From Clostridia bacterium (GTDB lineage Bacteria; Bacillota; Clostridia; Oscillospirales; CAG-272): a DNA stretch of 64,000 nt. The position numbers were made by a program, and so were the translations under genes. Positions 25,528 to 34,719 of this stretch are shown piece by piece (the first letter of the stretch is position 1; each line of letters opens with the position of its first letter). The stretch lies in contig JAGBTM010000053.1 in the NCBI GenBank assembly GCA_017631325.1, positions 1 to 64,000 on the forward strand, given 5' to 3'. Under the pieces are notes generated by a model. The model was not told the origin of the DNA. It ran no database searches and worked only from the letters and a program-made list of their open reading frames with translations.

Positions 25528-26958
25528 ATGTTTGATATAGCAGTAATCGGCGCAGGTGTCGTCGGAGCGCTCGTCGCAAGAGAGCTTACACGCTTCGGAA
25601 TGAAGGTTGTTATTCTCGAGCGAGGCAGTGATGTCGCCCTGGGCGCAACCCGTGCAAACAGCGCGATAGTACACGCAGGCTTCGACGCCAAGGAGGGCAC
25701 TCTCAAGGCCCGTCTTAACGTGCGAGGCTCAAAGATTATGGAGAGCGTGTGCCAAAATCTCGGAGTTAAATACAAAAGAAACGGCTCGCTTGTCGTCGGA
25801 TTTAACGACGAGGATAGAAAAACTCTCGAGCAGCTTCTAATCAGAGGCAAAAATAACGGTGTCGAGGGACTTTCTATACTCGAGCGCGACGAAATTCTCA
25901 AAATAGAAAAGAATATAGGAGACGGTGTAATCTGCGCCCTCCACGCTCCGTCGGGCGCTATCGTCTGCCCCTACGAGCTTTGTATGGCAGCGGTTGGCAA
26001 CGCTATGGACAACGGCGCCGAGCTTATTCTGGACTTTAACGTAACGGCAATAGAGAACGTCGGTGATTACTACAAAATCACCTCGCCCGACGGAAAGCTT
26101 GCCGAGGCAAAATACGTCGTAAACTGTGCAGGCGCTTACTCCGACGATATAGCGCGTCTTGTCGGTGACAGCTCGTTCAGTATAAGAGCACGTCGAGGCG
26201 AATATCTGCTTCTCGACCGCGAATGCGGTGACACGGTATCCCACACAATATTCCGTTGCCCCTCAAAAATGGGCAAGGGTGTACTCGTCTCCCCCACCGT
26301 TGACGGCAATCTTCTCGTCGGCCCGACAGCCGAGGACATAGACGATAAGAGCGACACGAAAACTACACCCGAGGGTTTAGACAAGGTTCGCGCGCTCGCC
26401 CAAGAGCAGGTGTCAGGCATTGCATTTAACAAGGTTATCACCTCATTCTCGGGACTTCGCTCGACCGGTAGCACGGGTGACTTTATAATAAACTTGCCTC
26501 AGCCCAGATTTTTAAATATCGCCGGTATAGAGAGCCCGGGACTTTCCTCTGCCCCGGCTATTGCCGAGTACGTAATAATGATGCTTCGCGAGTCGGGAGT
26601 CTTTCTCTTCAAGCGTGAGGATTTTAACCCATACAGACGCCCTATGCACTATTTTTCGACCTTAAGCAAACAGGAAAAGAACGAAATCATAAAGGAGCGT
26701 CCCGAATATGCGCACGTTATATGCCGATGCGAGATGGTTACCGAGGGCGAAATCCTTGACGCCATAAGAACTAATCCTCGCCCAAACGACCTCGACGGTG
26801 TAAAGCGCAGAACTCGTGCAACGATGGGCAGATGTCAAGGTGGATTTTGCTCGCCCTATATAGTCGAGCTTCTTTCAAGGGAGCTTGGAATTGACTACCT
26901 TGAGGTTACGAAATCCGGCGGAAAATCCTATATCAACGTTGGCAAAACCAAGGAGTAA
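25528..26958 (+). CDS. FAD-dependent oxidoreductase, anaerobic glycerol-3-phosphate dehydrogenase A-like
   Basis: A 476-residue DAO-family flavoenzyme. The N-terminal FAD-binding motif is DIAVIGAGVVGALVARELTR, followed by a GATRANSAIVHAGFD segment typical of glycerol-3-phosphate dehydrogenases. The C-terminal 90 residues form a BFD-like [2Fe-2S] domain with CRCEMVTEGEI and TMGRCQGGFCSP cysteines. The downstream neighbours are a second FAD/NAD-type oxidoreductase (4 bases on) and a DUF1667 protein, the set usually called GlpA-GlpB-like-DUF1667 in Clostridia. No glpK or glpF is nearby, so another 2-hydroxyacid or polyol phosphate substrate is possible. Confidence 0.85.
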   Translation: MFDIAVIGAGVVGALVARELTRFGMKVVILERGSDVALGATRANSAIVHAGFDAKEGTLKARLNVRGSKIMESVCQNLGVKYKRNGSLVVGFNDEDRKTLEQLLIRGKNNGVEGLSILERDEILKIEKNIGDGVICALHAPSGAIVCPYELCMAAVGNAMDNGAELILDFNVTAIENVGDYYKITSPDGKLAEAKYVVNCAGAYSDDIARLVGDSSFSIRARRGEYLLLDRECGDTVSHTIFRCPSKMGKGVLVSPTVDGNLLVGPTAEDIDDKSDTKTTPEGLDKVRALAQEQVSGIAFNKVITSFSGLRSTGSTGDFIINLPQPRFLNIAGIESPGLSSAPAIAEYVIMMLRESGVFLFKREDFNPYRRPMHYFSTLSKQEKNEIIKERPEYAHVICRCEMVTEGEILDAIRTNPRPNDLDGVKRRTRATMGRCQGGFCSPYIVELLSRELGIDYLEVTKSGGKSYINVGKTKE

Positions 26959-26961
26959 AAT

Positions 26962-28221
26962 ATGAATTACGATAGAAAAGCAGACCTCGTCATCATAGGC
27001 GGTGGCCCTGCCGGTATGGCGGCGGCTCTTGCCGCAAGAGAAGCAGGCATAAACGACATACTCATTCTCGAGCGCGACAACGAGCTTGGCGGAATTTTAA
27101 GACAATGTATACACGGCGGCTTTGGACTTCACACCTTTGGCGAGGAGCTAACAGGCCCCGAATACGCGTACAGGTACGAAAAGAGAGTAAAGGAAGAAAA
27201 CATTCCTTACATGCTGAACACCATGGTCACCGAGCTTACACCCGACAGATGTGTCACTGCCATGAACGAAAAGCTAGGAGTGTTCACGGTAAAGGCAGAG
27301 GCCGTTATACTCGCCATGGGCTGCCGCGAAAGACCCAAGGGCGCCCTCGGAATATCAGGAACGCGTCCCTCGGGTATTTATACAGCAGGCACAGCGCAGA
27401 AATTCGTTAATATGAAGGGCTACATGCCCGGACGCGAGGTCGTTATTCTCGGCTCGGGCGATATAGGTCTGATTATGGCCCGTAGAATGACGCTCGAGGG
27501 TGCCAAGGTACACGCAGTATGCGAGCTTATGCCCTACTCAGGAGGCCTTGCGAGAAACATAGAGCAGTGCTTAAACGACTACGGCATTCCCTTAAAGCTC
27601 AGCCACACCGTAGCTGAAATTCACGGCAAGGAGCGTCTTGAGGGCGTCACGATAGTCAAGGTTGACGAAAACCGCCGTCCCATACCCGAAACCAGAGAGT
27701 ACGTAAAGTGCGACACGCTTCTTCTCTCCTGCGGACTTATCCCCGAAAACGAGCTTACAAAGGGTGCGGGAATATCGCTCGACAGAGTAACGGGCGGTGC
27801 TGTTGTAAACGGGAAACGCGAGACCGAGTGCGAGGGTATTTTCGCCTGCGGAAACGTGCTCCACGTCCACGACCTCGTTGACTTCGTATCCGACGAGGCT
27901 GTAATTGCGGGACGCTCGGCCGCAGAATATATTAAGGGCAAATCAAACGAAAAAATTAAGATTAAGCTCCAAACAGACGGTAAAATTCGCTACACGGTAC
28001 CCCAGATAATAACAGAGCTCTCCGACACGACGGTTTATTTCCGTGTCAGCGACGTTTATAAAAACGCGGAAATTTTAATTGAGGACGGTGAGGAGAAGCT
28101 CTACTCAAAAAAGACCTTGAAGCTCGCCCCGGGCGAGATGGAAAGCATAAAGCTCACAGCAAATATGCTCTCCCGTGTAAAATCGGGCGAAATCAAATTC
28201 TCTTTAAAGACGGGAGTGTAA
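26962..28221 (+). CDS. NAD(P)/FAD-dependent oxidoreductase, partner of the glpA-like protein
   Basis: A 419-residue two-dinucleotide-fold flavoprotein. The FAD motif is DLVIIGGGPAGMAAALAA at residues 7-24, followed by LRQCIHGGFGLHTFGEEL with a Cys-containing loop. The NAD(P) motif VVILGSGDIGLIMAR lies near residue 155, and a second FAD contact in GIFACGNVLHVHDLVDFVSDE near 290. The C-terminal 90 residues are a small beta domain without catalytic signatures. It probably passes electrons between the GlpA-like subunit and an acceptor such as NAD(P)+ or ferredoxin. Tight spacing on both sides indicates one operon. Confidence 0.85.
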   Translation: MNYDRKADLVIIGGGPAGMAAALAAREAGINDILILERDNELGGILRQCIHGGFGLHTFGEELTGPEYAYRYEKRVKEENIPYMLNTMVTELTPDRCVTAMNEKLGVFTVKAEAVILAMGCRERPKGALGISGTRPSGIYTAGTAQKFVNMKGYMPGREVVILGSGDIGLIMARRMTLEGAKVHAVCELMPYSGGLARNIEQCLNDYGIPLKLSHTVAEIHGKERLEGVTIVKVDENRRPIPETREYVKCDTLLLSCGLIPENELTKGAGISLDRVTGGAVVNGKRETECEGIFACGNVLHVHDLVDFVSDEAVIAGRSAAEYIKGKSNEKIKIKLQTDGKIRYTVPQIITELSDTTVYFRVSDVYKNAEILIEDGEEKLYSKKTLKLAPGEMESIKLTANMLSRVKSGEIKFSLKTGV

Positions 28222-28227
28222 AACGAT

Positions 28228-28584
28228 ATGCAAAGAAATCTTACCTGTATAATCTGTCCCCGCGGCTGTAATCTTGTAATAGAGCTTGATGACGAGGGGA
28301 AAATTGAGAGCGTCAGCGGCAACGCCTGCAAAAGAGGTATAGGATACGCAGAGGACGAATGCACCGCTCCCAAGCGTTCTGTAACCTCAACCGTAAGATG
28401 CGAGGGTGGTGGACTTATAGCCGTAAAAACGGCCTCACCTATCCCCAAATCACTAGTTTTCGAGTGTATGAAGAAAATTAACGGCACGCACGCCAAATCC
28501 GACGTCAAAATAGGCGACGTTATTATAAAGAACGTCCTCGGCACAGGCGTCGATATCATAGCAAGCGGCAACAAAATGCTCTGA
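28228..28584 (+). CDS. DUF1667 Fe-S-type small subunit
   Basis: A 118-residue protein of the DUF1667 family. N-terminal CIICPRGC followed by GNACKRGIGYAEDEC gives a C-x2-C-x3-C...C pattern suggesting a [4Fe-4S] or metal site; the rest (KTASPIPKSLVFECMKKING) is the family's conserved end. It is almost always found with the two preceding oxidoreductases, so it is likely a third subunit of the same complex. Its chemical role is not established to my knowledge. Confidence 0.88.
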   Translation: MQRNLTCIICPRGCNLVIELDDEGKIESVSGNACKRGIGYAEDECTAPKRSVTSTVRCEGGGLIAVKTASPIPKSLVFECMKKINGTHAKSDVKIGDVIIKNVLGTGVDIIASGNKML

Positions 28585-28609
28585 TACACCGTCGCGTTTC
28601 GACATAGCA

Positions 28610-28800
28610 AAGGCTAGGTACAAAATGCAAAACGCAAAATTACAAACGGGAAATTAGAAATTAGAAATTGCAAACGAGAAATCAGAAATTACAAACGAGA
28701 AATCAGAAATTACAAACGAGAAATTAGAAATTAGAAATGCGTAACGCAGTGCGCAAGAGAAGAGTGCAAAGTTCATAATTCACAGCTCAAAAACGCTAAA
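28610..28800. repeat. 21-bp tandem repeat downstream of the glp-like operon
   Basis: About four copies of ACAAACGAGAAATCAGAAAT-type units at 28641, 28669, 28690 and 28711, two of them with an extra TAGAAAT insertion. No gene is visible between 28585 and 28947. Confidence 0.8.
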
Positions 28801-28834
28801 ACTCAAAGGCGCAAGCAAAAAAACACAAATAAAA

Positions 28835-28890
28835 ACAAAAAACAGCCGAAGCTTCAAGACATAAATCTTTGAAAATTGGCTGTTTTTTGT
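28835..28890. terminator. Bidirectional terminator between the glp-like operon and coaD
   Basis: Arms AAAAAACAGCC (28837-28847) and GGCTGTTTTTT (28878-28888) with an internal TTCAAAG-like secondary stem. T-runs lie on both strands. Confidence 0.85.
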
Positions 28891-28947
28891 TGTTTTTGTA
28901 TTCTTTTGTTTACACTTTTAGCTCTTCGCACAGGTTAAAGGGGCGGC

Positions 28948-29415
28948 TTACGTTCTGTCATTAATGTATTTTATTACCTCACTTGGCAGTATTCCGGAAA
29001 GGTCGCCGCCACTCTTTATCGTATCTCTTGCGAGGGTGGAGCTTATATTCTCGTAGGCCGTATCGCACTTCCAAAGCTCAGTTTCATATCCACCGTTTTC
29101 TTTGTTCCACTCGGACTGCTCTCTTTCCCACGGCAAATCCGCCTCGGTTCTGTATCCCTTGACTATCTTGTCGATTTCATGCTCTCGCATATAGTCTATA
29201 ACAAGGCCGTCCGAGTAGCTTACCATAACGTTATCGAGGCTGTCGGTAGCAAGAATTAACATTCTCACCCTGTCGTCAAGCGAAAACGAGTATTTTTTAT
29301 TAGGATTTGTAAAAATTACGGCATAAACCTCGTCGTACTCACGACTCGCTCGCTTTATTATTTCAAGATGCCCGAGCGTCACAGGGTCATAGCTTCCCGG
29401 CAAAATTACCTTCAT
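28948..29415 (-). CDS. coaD: Phosphopantetheine adenylyltransferase
   Basis: Transfers AMP to 4'-phosphopantetheine, the penultimate step of coenzyme A synthesis. The 155 residues show the nucleotidyltransferase signature GSYDPVTLGHLEII at the N-terminus (T/HxGH type), a KGYRTEADLPWE substrate loop and ENISSTLARDTIKSGGD near the C-terminus (ISSTxxR motif). It lies downstream of rsmD, the usual Firmicutes rsmD-coaD neighbourhood, although a repeat-filled gap of about 250 bases separates them. Confidence 0.95.
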   Translation of the reverse strand: MKVILPGSYDPVTLGHLEIIKRASREYDEVYAVIFTNPNKKYSFSLDDRVRMLILATDSLDNVMVSYSDGLVIDYMREHEIDKIVKGYRTEADLPWEREQSEWNKENGGYETELWKCDTAYENISSTLARDTIKSGGDLSGILPSEVIKYINDRT

Positions 29416-29427
29416 TTTATCCTCTTC

Positions 29428-29543
29428 CTTTTCTTCCCTTTTTGAATAGAGTTCTCTTCCCTTTTTGAATAGACTTTTCTTCCCTTTTTGAATAGAGTTC
29501 TCTTTCCTTGTTGAATAGAGTTCTCTTTCCTTGTTAAATAGAC
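29428..29543. repeat. 23-bp tandem repeat, five copies
   Basis: Units containing TCCCTTTTTGAATAGA recur with an exact 23-base period (GAATAGA at 29444, 29467, 29490, 29513, then AAATAGA at 29536), alternating between two variants of the spacer. They lie immediately upstream of coaD. Confidence 0.9.
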
Positions 29544-29671
29544 TTTTCTTTATTCGGCTATGCGAGAGTTTGTTTTTATGCTTTATGGCAAACGGCAGGC
29601 CGCGGCAAAAAAGAGCTTTTATTCACCCGGTATAAAGACCCGGCTCGCCGTCGCTTAAATCTTAGACAACC

Positions 29672-30238
29672 TTACTCCTCGCCTCTGTAAATCAGAACGT
29701 TGACGCTCGTCTTTTTACCGTAATCCTGCGACCTTATCAGCTCGTAGCCCGAAAGACGTTGGTCGTTTATATCAATTTTCTCCTCTCCCGACTCAAGCAC
29801 GACGATAGCACCCGGTATTATAAGCTCGGCTCGTACAAGAGCGGCGGCTGCATCTACACAGCACCCAAGGTCGTACGGGGGGTCAATGAACACAAGGTCA
29901 AATTTTTCCCTACCCGACGCTTTTCTTATATAATTTCTAAAATCCGAAACGAGAAATCGGCTTTTTTCAAAAAAGCTCGTAGCCACAGCGTTCTTTTTTA
30001 CTATCTCCATAGCTTCGCGCGAGGAGTCAACAAACATACATCTCTCGGCTCCGCGTGAGAGCGCCTCGAGTCCCATCTGTCCCGAGCCTGCGAATAAATC
30101 GAGTACTCTGCGGTTTTCTATATCAAACTGAATCGACGAAAATATAGCACCCTTAATTCTCTCAGAGGTCGGACGGGTGGCCTCACCCTCAAGAGTAAAA
30201 AGTCTTTTACCCTTTGCCGAGCCTGTAATTATGCGCAT
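29672..30238 (-). CDS. rsmD: 16S rRNA (guanine966-N2)-methyltransferase
   Basis: Methylates G966 of 16S rRNA with S-adenosylmethionine. The 188 residues begin MRIITGSAKGKRLFT and contain ATRPTSERIKGAIFS, the SAM-binding VLDLFAGSGQMGLEALSRGA and the catalytic DPPY (VFIDPPYDLG). The frame is open to 30280, but family alignments begin at MRIITG, and an AAAGGA site precedes the second of two adjacent ATGs, so 30238 is preferred. It overlaps the end of uvrC by about 32 bases and is translationally coupled to it. Confidence 0.93.
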   Translation of the reverse strand: MRIITGSAKGKRLFTLEGEATRPTSERIKGAIFSSIQFDIENRRVLDLFAGSGQMGLEALSRGAERCMFVDSSREAMEIVKKNAVATSFFEKSRFLVSDFRNYIRKASGREKFDLVFIDPPYDLGCCVDAAAALVRAELIIPGAIVVLESGEEKIDINDQRLSGYELIRSQDYGKKTSVNVLIYRGEE

Positions 30239-32078
30239 CATTTTCCTTTTTTCCCCTTTTGCTTTTCTTAAAATAATCAACTACCCTCTCAGCGTCCGAG
30301 CGTCCTATACCCTTAACGGTAAGAAGCTCCTCTGCGGTAGCGCTCTTGATTTTGCCAAGAGGCATACTTTTAAGCAAGGCCCTCGCCTTTGCAGGACCAA
30401 TGCCCTCTATCTTCTCAAGTATTGAATGCGTAAGCGTTTTCGTCTTGGCCTTGCTTGAGGATTTTACCGCAAATCTATGCGCTTCTTCCTGCAAATTGTA
30501 AACAAAACCGTACACATCGAACTCTTTCGCAATAGAAATCTCGTGCTCGAGGTCGCACAGCGCGCGCGTTTTGTGATAGTCGTCCTTAACCATTCCAAAC
30601 ACGGGAATGTCGAGCGAGGCGCTCTCCAGCACCTCTCTTGCAACGGCAACGTGTCCTCTGCCGCCGTCAACCAAAATAAGTCCGGGTGTATCGCCGAGCG
30701 ATGCCGTTGCGTCTCCGATATGAGCCACCCTGCGCGAAATAACCTCACGCATTGAGCCGTAGTCATCAGCCCCCTTCGTGCTCTTAACCGAAAACAGACG
30801 GTAATCGCTCTTTTTGAGTCTTCCGTCCTGCCAAACTACCATCGAGCCGACTATATTTTCGTTTCCTATATTCGATATATCGTAGGCCTCTATGCGCTCG
30901 GGTATCTCACCGAGGCCGAGAAGCTCGGATATGCGCCTTATATTCTTATCCTCCCGCTCGCCCTCGAGCGTCTTTTGCTTTGCAGACTCGCGAGCGTTAT
31001 CGAGCGCCATATCACACAGCGCGCGTCCCTCACCCCTCTCGGGTGTCCTTGCGTAAACTCTGCGTCCCGCAAGAAGCGAAACGTAGTCCGACAGAAGCTC
31101 TAAATCCTCTTTTTCGGCCGAAAATCCAAGCATAATTTCTTTCGGGAAATTATCCGTACCCTCGTAATGCGAGGCGATAAGTGATATAAGCTCCTCGGAA
31201 GATGGCTCGTCGAGTGCCGAAACTATAAACTCATTCTTATTAATAAGCGCGCCTGCGCGTATCGAGAGCATAGCCAACGCGCCCACAACCTCGGACGCGA
31301 AGAACGAAAACACGTCGCGTGAGGCCGACGCATCTGCCACAACCTTTTGCTTCTCCGAGAGCTTATCAAGCGCCATGATGCTGTCACGAAGCGTTGCCGC
31401 GCGCTCGAATTCAAGCGCCCCTGCAGCACGTTCCATCTCTCTTTCAAGGCTCCTTTTAGCCGCGTCGGAGCTTCCCGAAAGAACACGCTCAGCGCCCTTT
31501 ACAAGCTCTCTGTATTCCTCTGCCGTAACCGAGCCTGCGCAGGGTGCCACACATCTGCCTATATCTCTGTAAATACACGGTCGCACTCGTCCTATATCCT
31601 TTGGAAAGGAGTGCTTGCAGCTCGGGAGCATAAACACCTTCATAACGGCTCCGAGAGCAGCGTGAGCCGCTGAGGAGCCACTGTAAGGGCCAAAATAACG
31701 CCCACCGTCGCTTTTTCTCTCCCTCGTTACGAAAAGACGAGGATACTCGCCCTGACTAACCTTAATATACGGATATGACTTTGCGTCCTTCAGTTTTATA
31801 TTATACTTAGGAGAGTGCTTCTTTATCAGCACGTTTTCAAGCGTCAGGGCCTCTATCTCGCTCTTACAAACGATGTAGTCAAAATCCCTGACCAGCGACA
31901 CAAGTTTTGCGGTTTTTGTGCTCTTGTGCGTTCCGACAAAATAGCTCGATACACGGTTTTTGAGCTTCTTGGATTTGCCTACGTACAAAACAGCCCCGTC
32001 GGTGTCCTTCATTATATAAACACCGGGACCCTCGGGAAGCGAATTTGCCTTGTCCCTCAAGCGTTCAATAACCGTCAT
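30207..32078 (-). CDS. uvrC: Excinuclease ABC subunit C
   Basis: Makes both incisions in nucleotide excision repair. The 623 residues carry, in order, a GIY-YIG nuclease (PGVYIMKDTDGAVLYVGKSK) at residues about 15-95, a cysteine-bearing region (CIYRDIGRCVAPC) near 165, a UVR UvrB-binding motif near 205, an RNase H-like nuclease half (EAYDISNIGNENIVGSMVV, then GLILVDGG) near 390-460, and a C-terminal double helix-hairpin-helix (IEGIGPAKARALLKS, VKGIGRSDAERVVDYF). All expected domains are present. It is probably the first gene of a uvrC-rsmD-(coaD) transcript. Confidence 0.96.
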   Translation of the reverse strand: MTVIERLRDKANSLPEGPGVYIMKDTDGAVLYVGKSKKLKNRVSSYFVGTHKSTKTAKLVSLVRDFDYIVCKSEIEALTLENVLIKKHSPKYNIKLKDAKSYPYIKVSQGEYPRLFVTRERKSDGGRYFGPYSGSSAAHAALGAVMKVFMLPSCKHSFPKDIGRVRPCIYRDIGRCVAPCAGSVTAEEYRELVKGAERVLSGSSDAAKRSLEREMERAAGALEFERAATLRDSIMALDKLSEKQKVVADASASRDVFSFFASEVVGALAMLSIRAGALINKNEFIVSALDEPSSEELISLIASHYEGTDNFPKEIMLGFSAEKEDLELLSDYVSLLAGRRVYARTPERGEGRALCDMALDNARESAKQKTLEGEREDKNIRRISELLGLGEIPERIEAYDISNIGNENIVGSMVVWQDGRLKKSDYRLFSVKSTKGADDYGSMREVISRRVAHIGDATASLGDTPGLILVDGGRGHVAVAREVLESASLDIPVFGMVKDDYHKTRALCDLEHEISIAKEFDVYGFVYNLQEEAHRFAVKSSSKAKTKTLTHSILEKIEGIGPAKARALLKSMPLGKIKSATAEELLTVKGIGRSDAERVVDYFKKSKRGKKENDAHNYRLGKG

Positions 32079-32120
32079 AGCTCTCTCCTCTCTATTATTT
32101 TAGTTTACTTTTCTAAAAAG

Positions 32121-32168
32121 CAAGGGCGGCCGTGGTAGTCCTATATGACAACCGGCGAGCCGCCCTTG
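32121..32168 (-). terminator. Terminator downstream of the HPr gene
   Basis: Perfect 10-bp stem (CAAGGGCGGC with GCCGCCCTTG) and a 28-base loop. On the minus strand it is followed by CTTTTTAG. Confidence 0.78.
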
Positions 32169-32325
32169 ATGTGAAATTTAGTGCCGCGCTGGCGGTTAGC
32201 GAGCTTCACGCTCACCCTTACGAGAAAATCAGGAGGCCCTTCGGTCTCTCCGAGAGGAAAATCCGAGCAATAAAGCCCGCCTCTATAAGAGCAATCCAAA
32301 CCTTCGTCAGCTCTGCAAGAAAAAT
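32137..32325 (-). other. GC-rich element of unknown nature after the HPr gene
   Basis: This stretch is richer in GC than the other gaps. On the minus strand one frame stays open for about 60 codons and ends just before the terminator loop with residues reading KFHIKGGSPVVI. I find no good start codon with a ribosome binding site. It could be a gene remnant, a small RNA or a dispersed element that includes the terminator hairpin. I do not assign a function. Confidence 0.3.
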
Positions 32326-32595
32326 TTAGCGAACATCTCCAAGCTCGCCCTCTACGAGAGAGGCAAGTCCTTCTACCGCGAGGTTCTCATCGGTGCCGTC
32401 TGCTATAAGCGTTATCTCGGTATCCTTTGAAATGCCGAGAGAAAGCACACCGAGAAGGCTCTTGGCGTTGACGCGACAGTCCTCCTTTTCAACCCAAATA
32501 GAGCACTTATAGCAATTCGCCTTTTGAACGAAGAAGGTCGCCGGTCTTGCGTGAAGTCCAACGCTATTACGGATAGTTACGCTGCGAGAAATCAT
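32326..32595 (-). CDS. HPr-family phosphocarrier protein
   Basis: An 89-residue HPr. GLHARPA holds the His that accepts phosphate from enzyme I, and NAKSLLGVLSLGI holds the Ser phosphorylated by HPr kinase, so both transfer and catabolite-repression roles are possible; presence of the His argues against Crh. The start has a GGAGAGA site and a promoter at 32629-32657. No enzyme I or PTS permease gene is nearby. Confidence 0.93.
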   Translation of the reverse strand: MISRSVTIRNSVGLHARPATFFVQKANCYKCSIWVEKEDCRVNAKSLLGVLSLGISKDTEITLIADGTDENLAVEGLASLVEGELGDVR

Positions 32596-32628
32596 GGTTC
32601 TCTCTCCTTAAGAGTTCTTAGTATTTCA

Positions 32629-32657
32629 AGTATAACAAATTTATAAATAAAAATCAA
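32629..32657 (-). promoter_or_regulatory. Promoter of the HPr gene
   Basis: On the minus strand, TTGATT (32657-32652), 17-base spacer, TATACT (32634-32629), 34 bases upstream of the ATG. Confidence 0.7.
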
Positions 32658-32749
32658 TAGGTTTTGACAAAAATAATATTAAACTTTCGCGCGTTTTACG
32701 GGTGTTTTTACAGCAGAATGCATAATTTACGCCCGTTTTATAGCGTCCT

Positions 32750-34567
32750 TTAGCGTATTTCTATGTCGATAGCAGAGGAGTCAACGTCACGCGTGTCGTC
32801 GTAATAAAGAACCTTGTCGTCCACTTCCTTTTTCGCTATTCTGAGAGTTGCGCTTCCTATTCCAAACACCGCAAAAAAGAGATAGAATACGCTCTCCTCG
32901 GCCCATATATACTCGGTAGCGCCGTAGCAAATCAATGCAAAAAGGGCAGACGAGACAAAGGGCGCAAGCGTGCTTATCTGAGAGTGCTTGATATACGAGT
33001 GATACATAACCCTGTGTCTTATACGGACGGGAAGCAAAAGCGCAAAGCATATAAGAGCGCCAACACCTGCCTCGAGACCTATCTCAAGGAAAATATTCCT
33101 TGAATTAAGAAAACCCTCAATGCCGTATTTTCCCATCTCCATAGCAAAGCTCTCGCCACCGATACCTATTCCGAAGAAAATATTGTCCGAAAACGCCGAG
33201 GCCGTCGCGCGCCAAAGGTCCTTAAGCTCGGAAATTTTATCTATACCCGGCACGTAAGCTAAAACTGCATCAACTATATTCTCAGGCAGGAAAAGAACGG
33301 TATACGGAATGAGAAAAGCAAGTATAAAAAGCGGAAGTGCAAGCGACTTTGTTTTAAGAATGTAATAGGCCAGCGCACCAAGCAAAAGAGCGAAGACGGA
33401 AAAAAACTCTCCCGTGAGCAAAAGCGCTATGAGGTTCAGCACAATTACCGCAAAATTCGCTACACGCCCCCACCCCTTTGACTGTTTCAAGAGCGCTGCC
33501 GAGAAAAGTATCGACACTATGAAAAACGCAGCCGCCGTATCGGTTGAAGAAAAGCTGGAGCTTACTCCCCGTCCGACAAGAGACCCAAAATCACCCCTCG
33601 ACAGAGCCGAAATAAGCGTGTAAAGTGATATAAGGGAAGGCGCCAGAGATGAAATCACCACGGCCCCGAGAGCCGAGTCGGCAATACGTCTGTTTGTTAT
33701 CAGATTTCCCGCAAGAACGTAGCCGAGAGCCATCGCAACCATAATAAGCGAGCTTGTAAACGACTCGCTTCCCTTTATAAAAATTCCGCTTATCAGAATA
33801 AAGGTAAGCATAAGAGCTATAAGAAAGTCGTACTGCTCAAAAAACACGACACGCTTGCCGCATATTACCTTTCGTATAAAGGATACGAAGCCCACGGTCA
33901 GCGATATTGCAAAGACGGTCGTGGAGTTTGGAATATACGAAAGATACGGTATCGCCATAAGCGAAAGAAGAAGACAAAACTCAGGCGACAAAAAGGTTAT
34001 ATAAACGAGAAGTAAAACCAGCACAAAAACCGCAACGAAATATGCAGGCACAAAGTATCCGACAGCGCCAAGCAGCGCACCGAGAATTGCACCGAGCCAG
34101 CTCGGGAAGGTTTTGGTGTTTTCTCTACCGCTAACCCGCTTAATACAGAAAAACTCAAAGAGTATAAAATCCGCAGCTTTGTTCTCCTGAAGAAGATGCG
34201 CCATCGGCTTGTCAAGAAGCAAAAGAGGTATTGAAACGAGCGAAGAGGCAATTCCTATTATCAGGGACGAGATAAGCCTTGCGCCCGAAATCTCAATGTA
34301 ATCGGCAAGAAAATAGAGAAGAAAGCACGCAAGTCCGTACGAAAGAAATGCGGCCCCATAGGTCTTTGTCGAGGTAAACGCAAGGGTGTGCGAAAATTTA
34401 TCTCCCACGCGAGTGAGCATAAGAAAAACGTTTTTGCTTCCGCTGTGCGTTATAGAGCCGCTATAGCTCCGACTAAAGAAGCTCTTTCCTGCCCCGCTCT
34501 TAGCGCCAACGCGCCCATCTGCGTCCTCATATCCATTTAAAAAATCAAGTAACGGTCTACGAGCCAT
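32750..34567 (-). CDS. O-antigen ligase/polymerase-like membrane protein
   Basis: A 605-residue integral membrane protein with about 12 predicted transmembrane segments after a 75-residue soluble, Ser-rich N-terminus. The C-terminal third has the features of the Wzy/WaaL family: a long extracytoplasmic loop (NIFFGIGIGGESFAMEMGKYG), then FLEIGLEAGVGALICFALLL. The likely role is polymerising or ligating a surface polysaccharide. It stands alone, without glycosyltransferase neighbours, so substrate and exact reaction cannot be given. Confidence 0.72.
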   Translation of the reverse strand: MARRPLLDFLNGYEDADGRVGAKSGAGKSFFSRSYSGSITHSGSKNVFLMLTRVGDKFSHTLAFTSTKTYGAAFLSYGLACFLLYFLADYIEISGARLISSLIIGIASSLVSIPLLLLDKPMAHLLQENKAADFILFEFFCIKRVSGRENTKTFPSWLGAILGALLGAVGYFVPAYFVAVFVLVLLLVYITFLSPEFCLLLSLMAIPYLSYIPNSTTVFAISLTVGFVSFIRKVICGKRVVFFEQYDFLIALMLTFILISGIFIKGSESFTSSLIMVAMALGYVLAGNLITNRRIADSALGAVVISSLAPSLISLYTLISALSRGDFGSLVGRGVSSSFSSTDTAAAFFIVSILFSAALLKQSKGWGRVANFAVIVLNLIALLLTGEFFSVFALLLGALAYYILKTKSLALPLFILAFLIPYTVLFLPENIVDAVLAYVPGIDKISELKDLWRATASAFSDNIFFGIGIGGESFAMEMGKYGIEGFLNSRNIFLEIGLEAGVGALICFALLLPVRIRHRVMYHSYIKHSQISTLAPFVSSALFALICYGATEYIWAEESVFYLFFAVFGIGSATLRIAKKEVDDKVLYYDDTRDVDSSAIDIEIR

Positions 34568-34719
34568 TTTGCCCCCTCCAACGCAGATATCTGCGTAAAC
34601 TAAACTTTACTTATCTAAGCAAAGACAATAAGCGCTTATCCACCTAAAAATCACAATGCGCTTTTTCCCTCGGCTGATGCCACCTCTTTGCTTGTAAAAA
34701 CGCGGCGAATATTTTTTGT

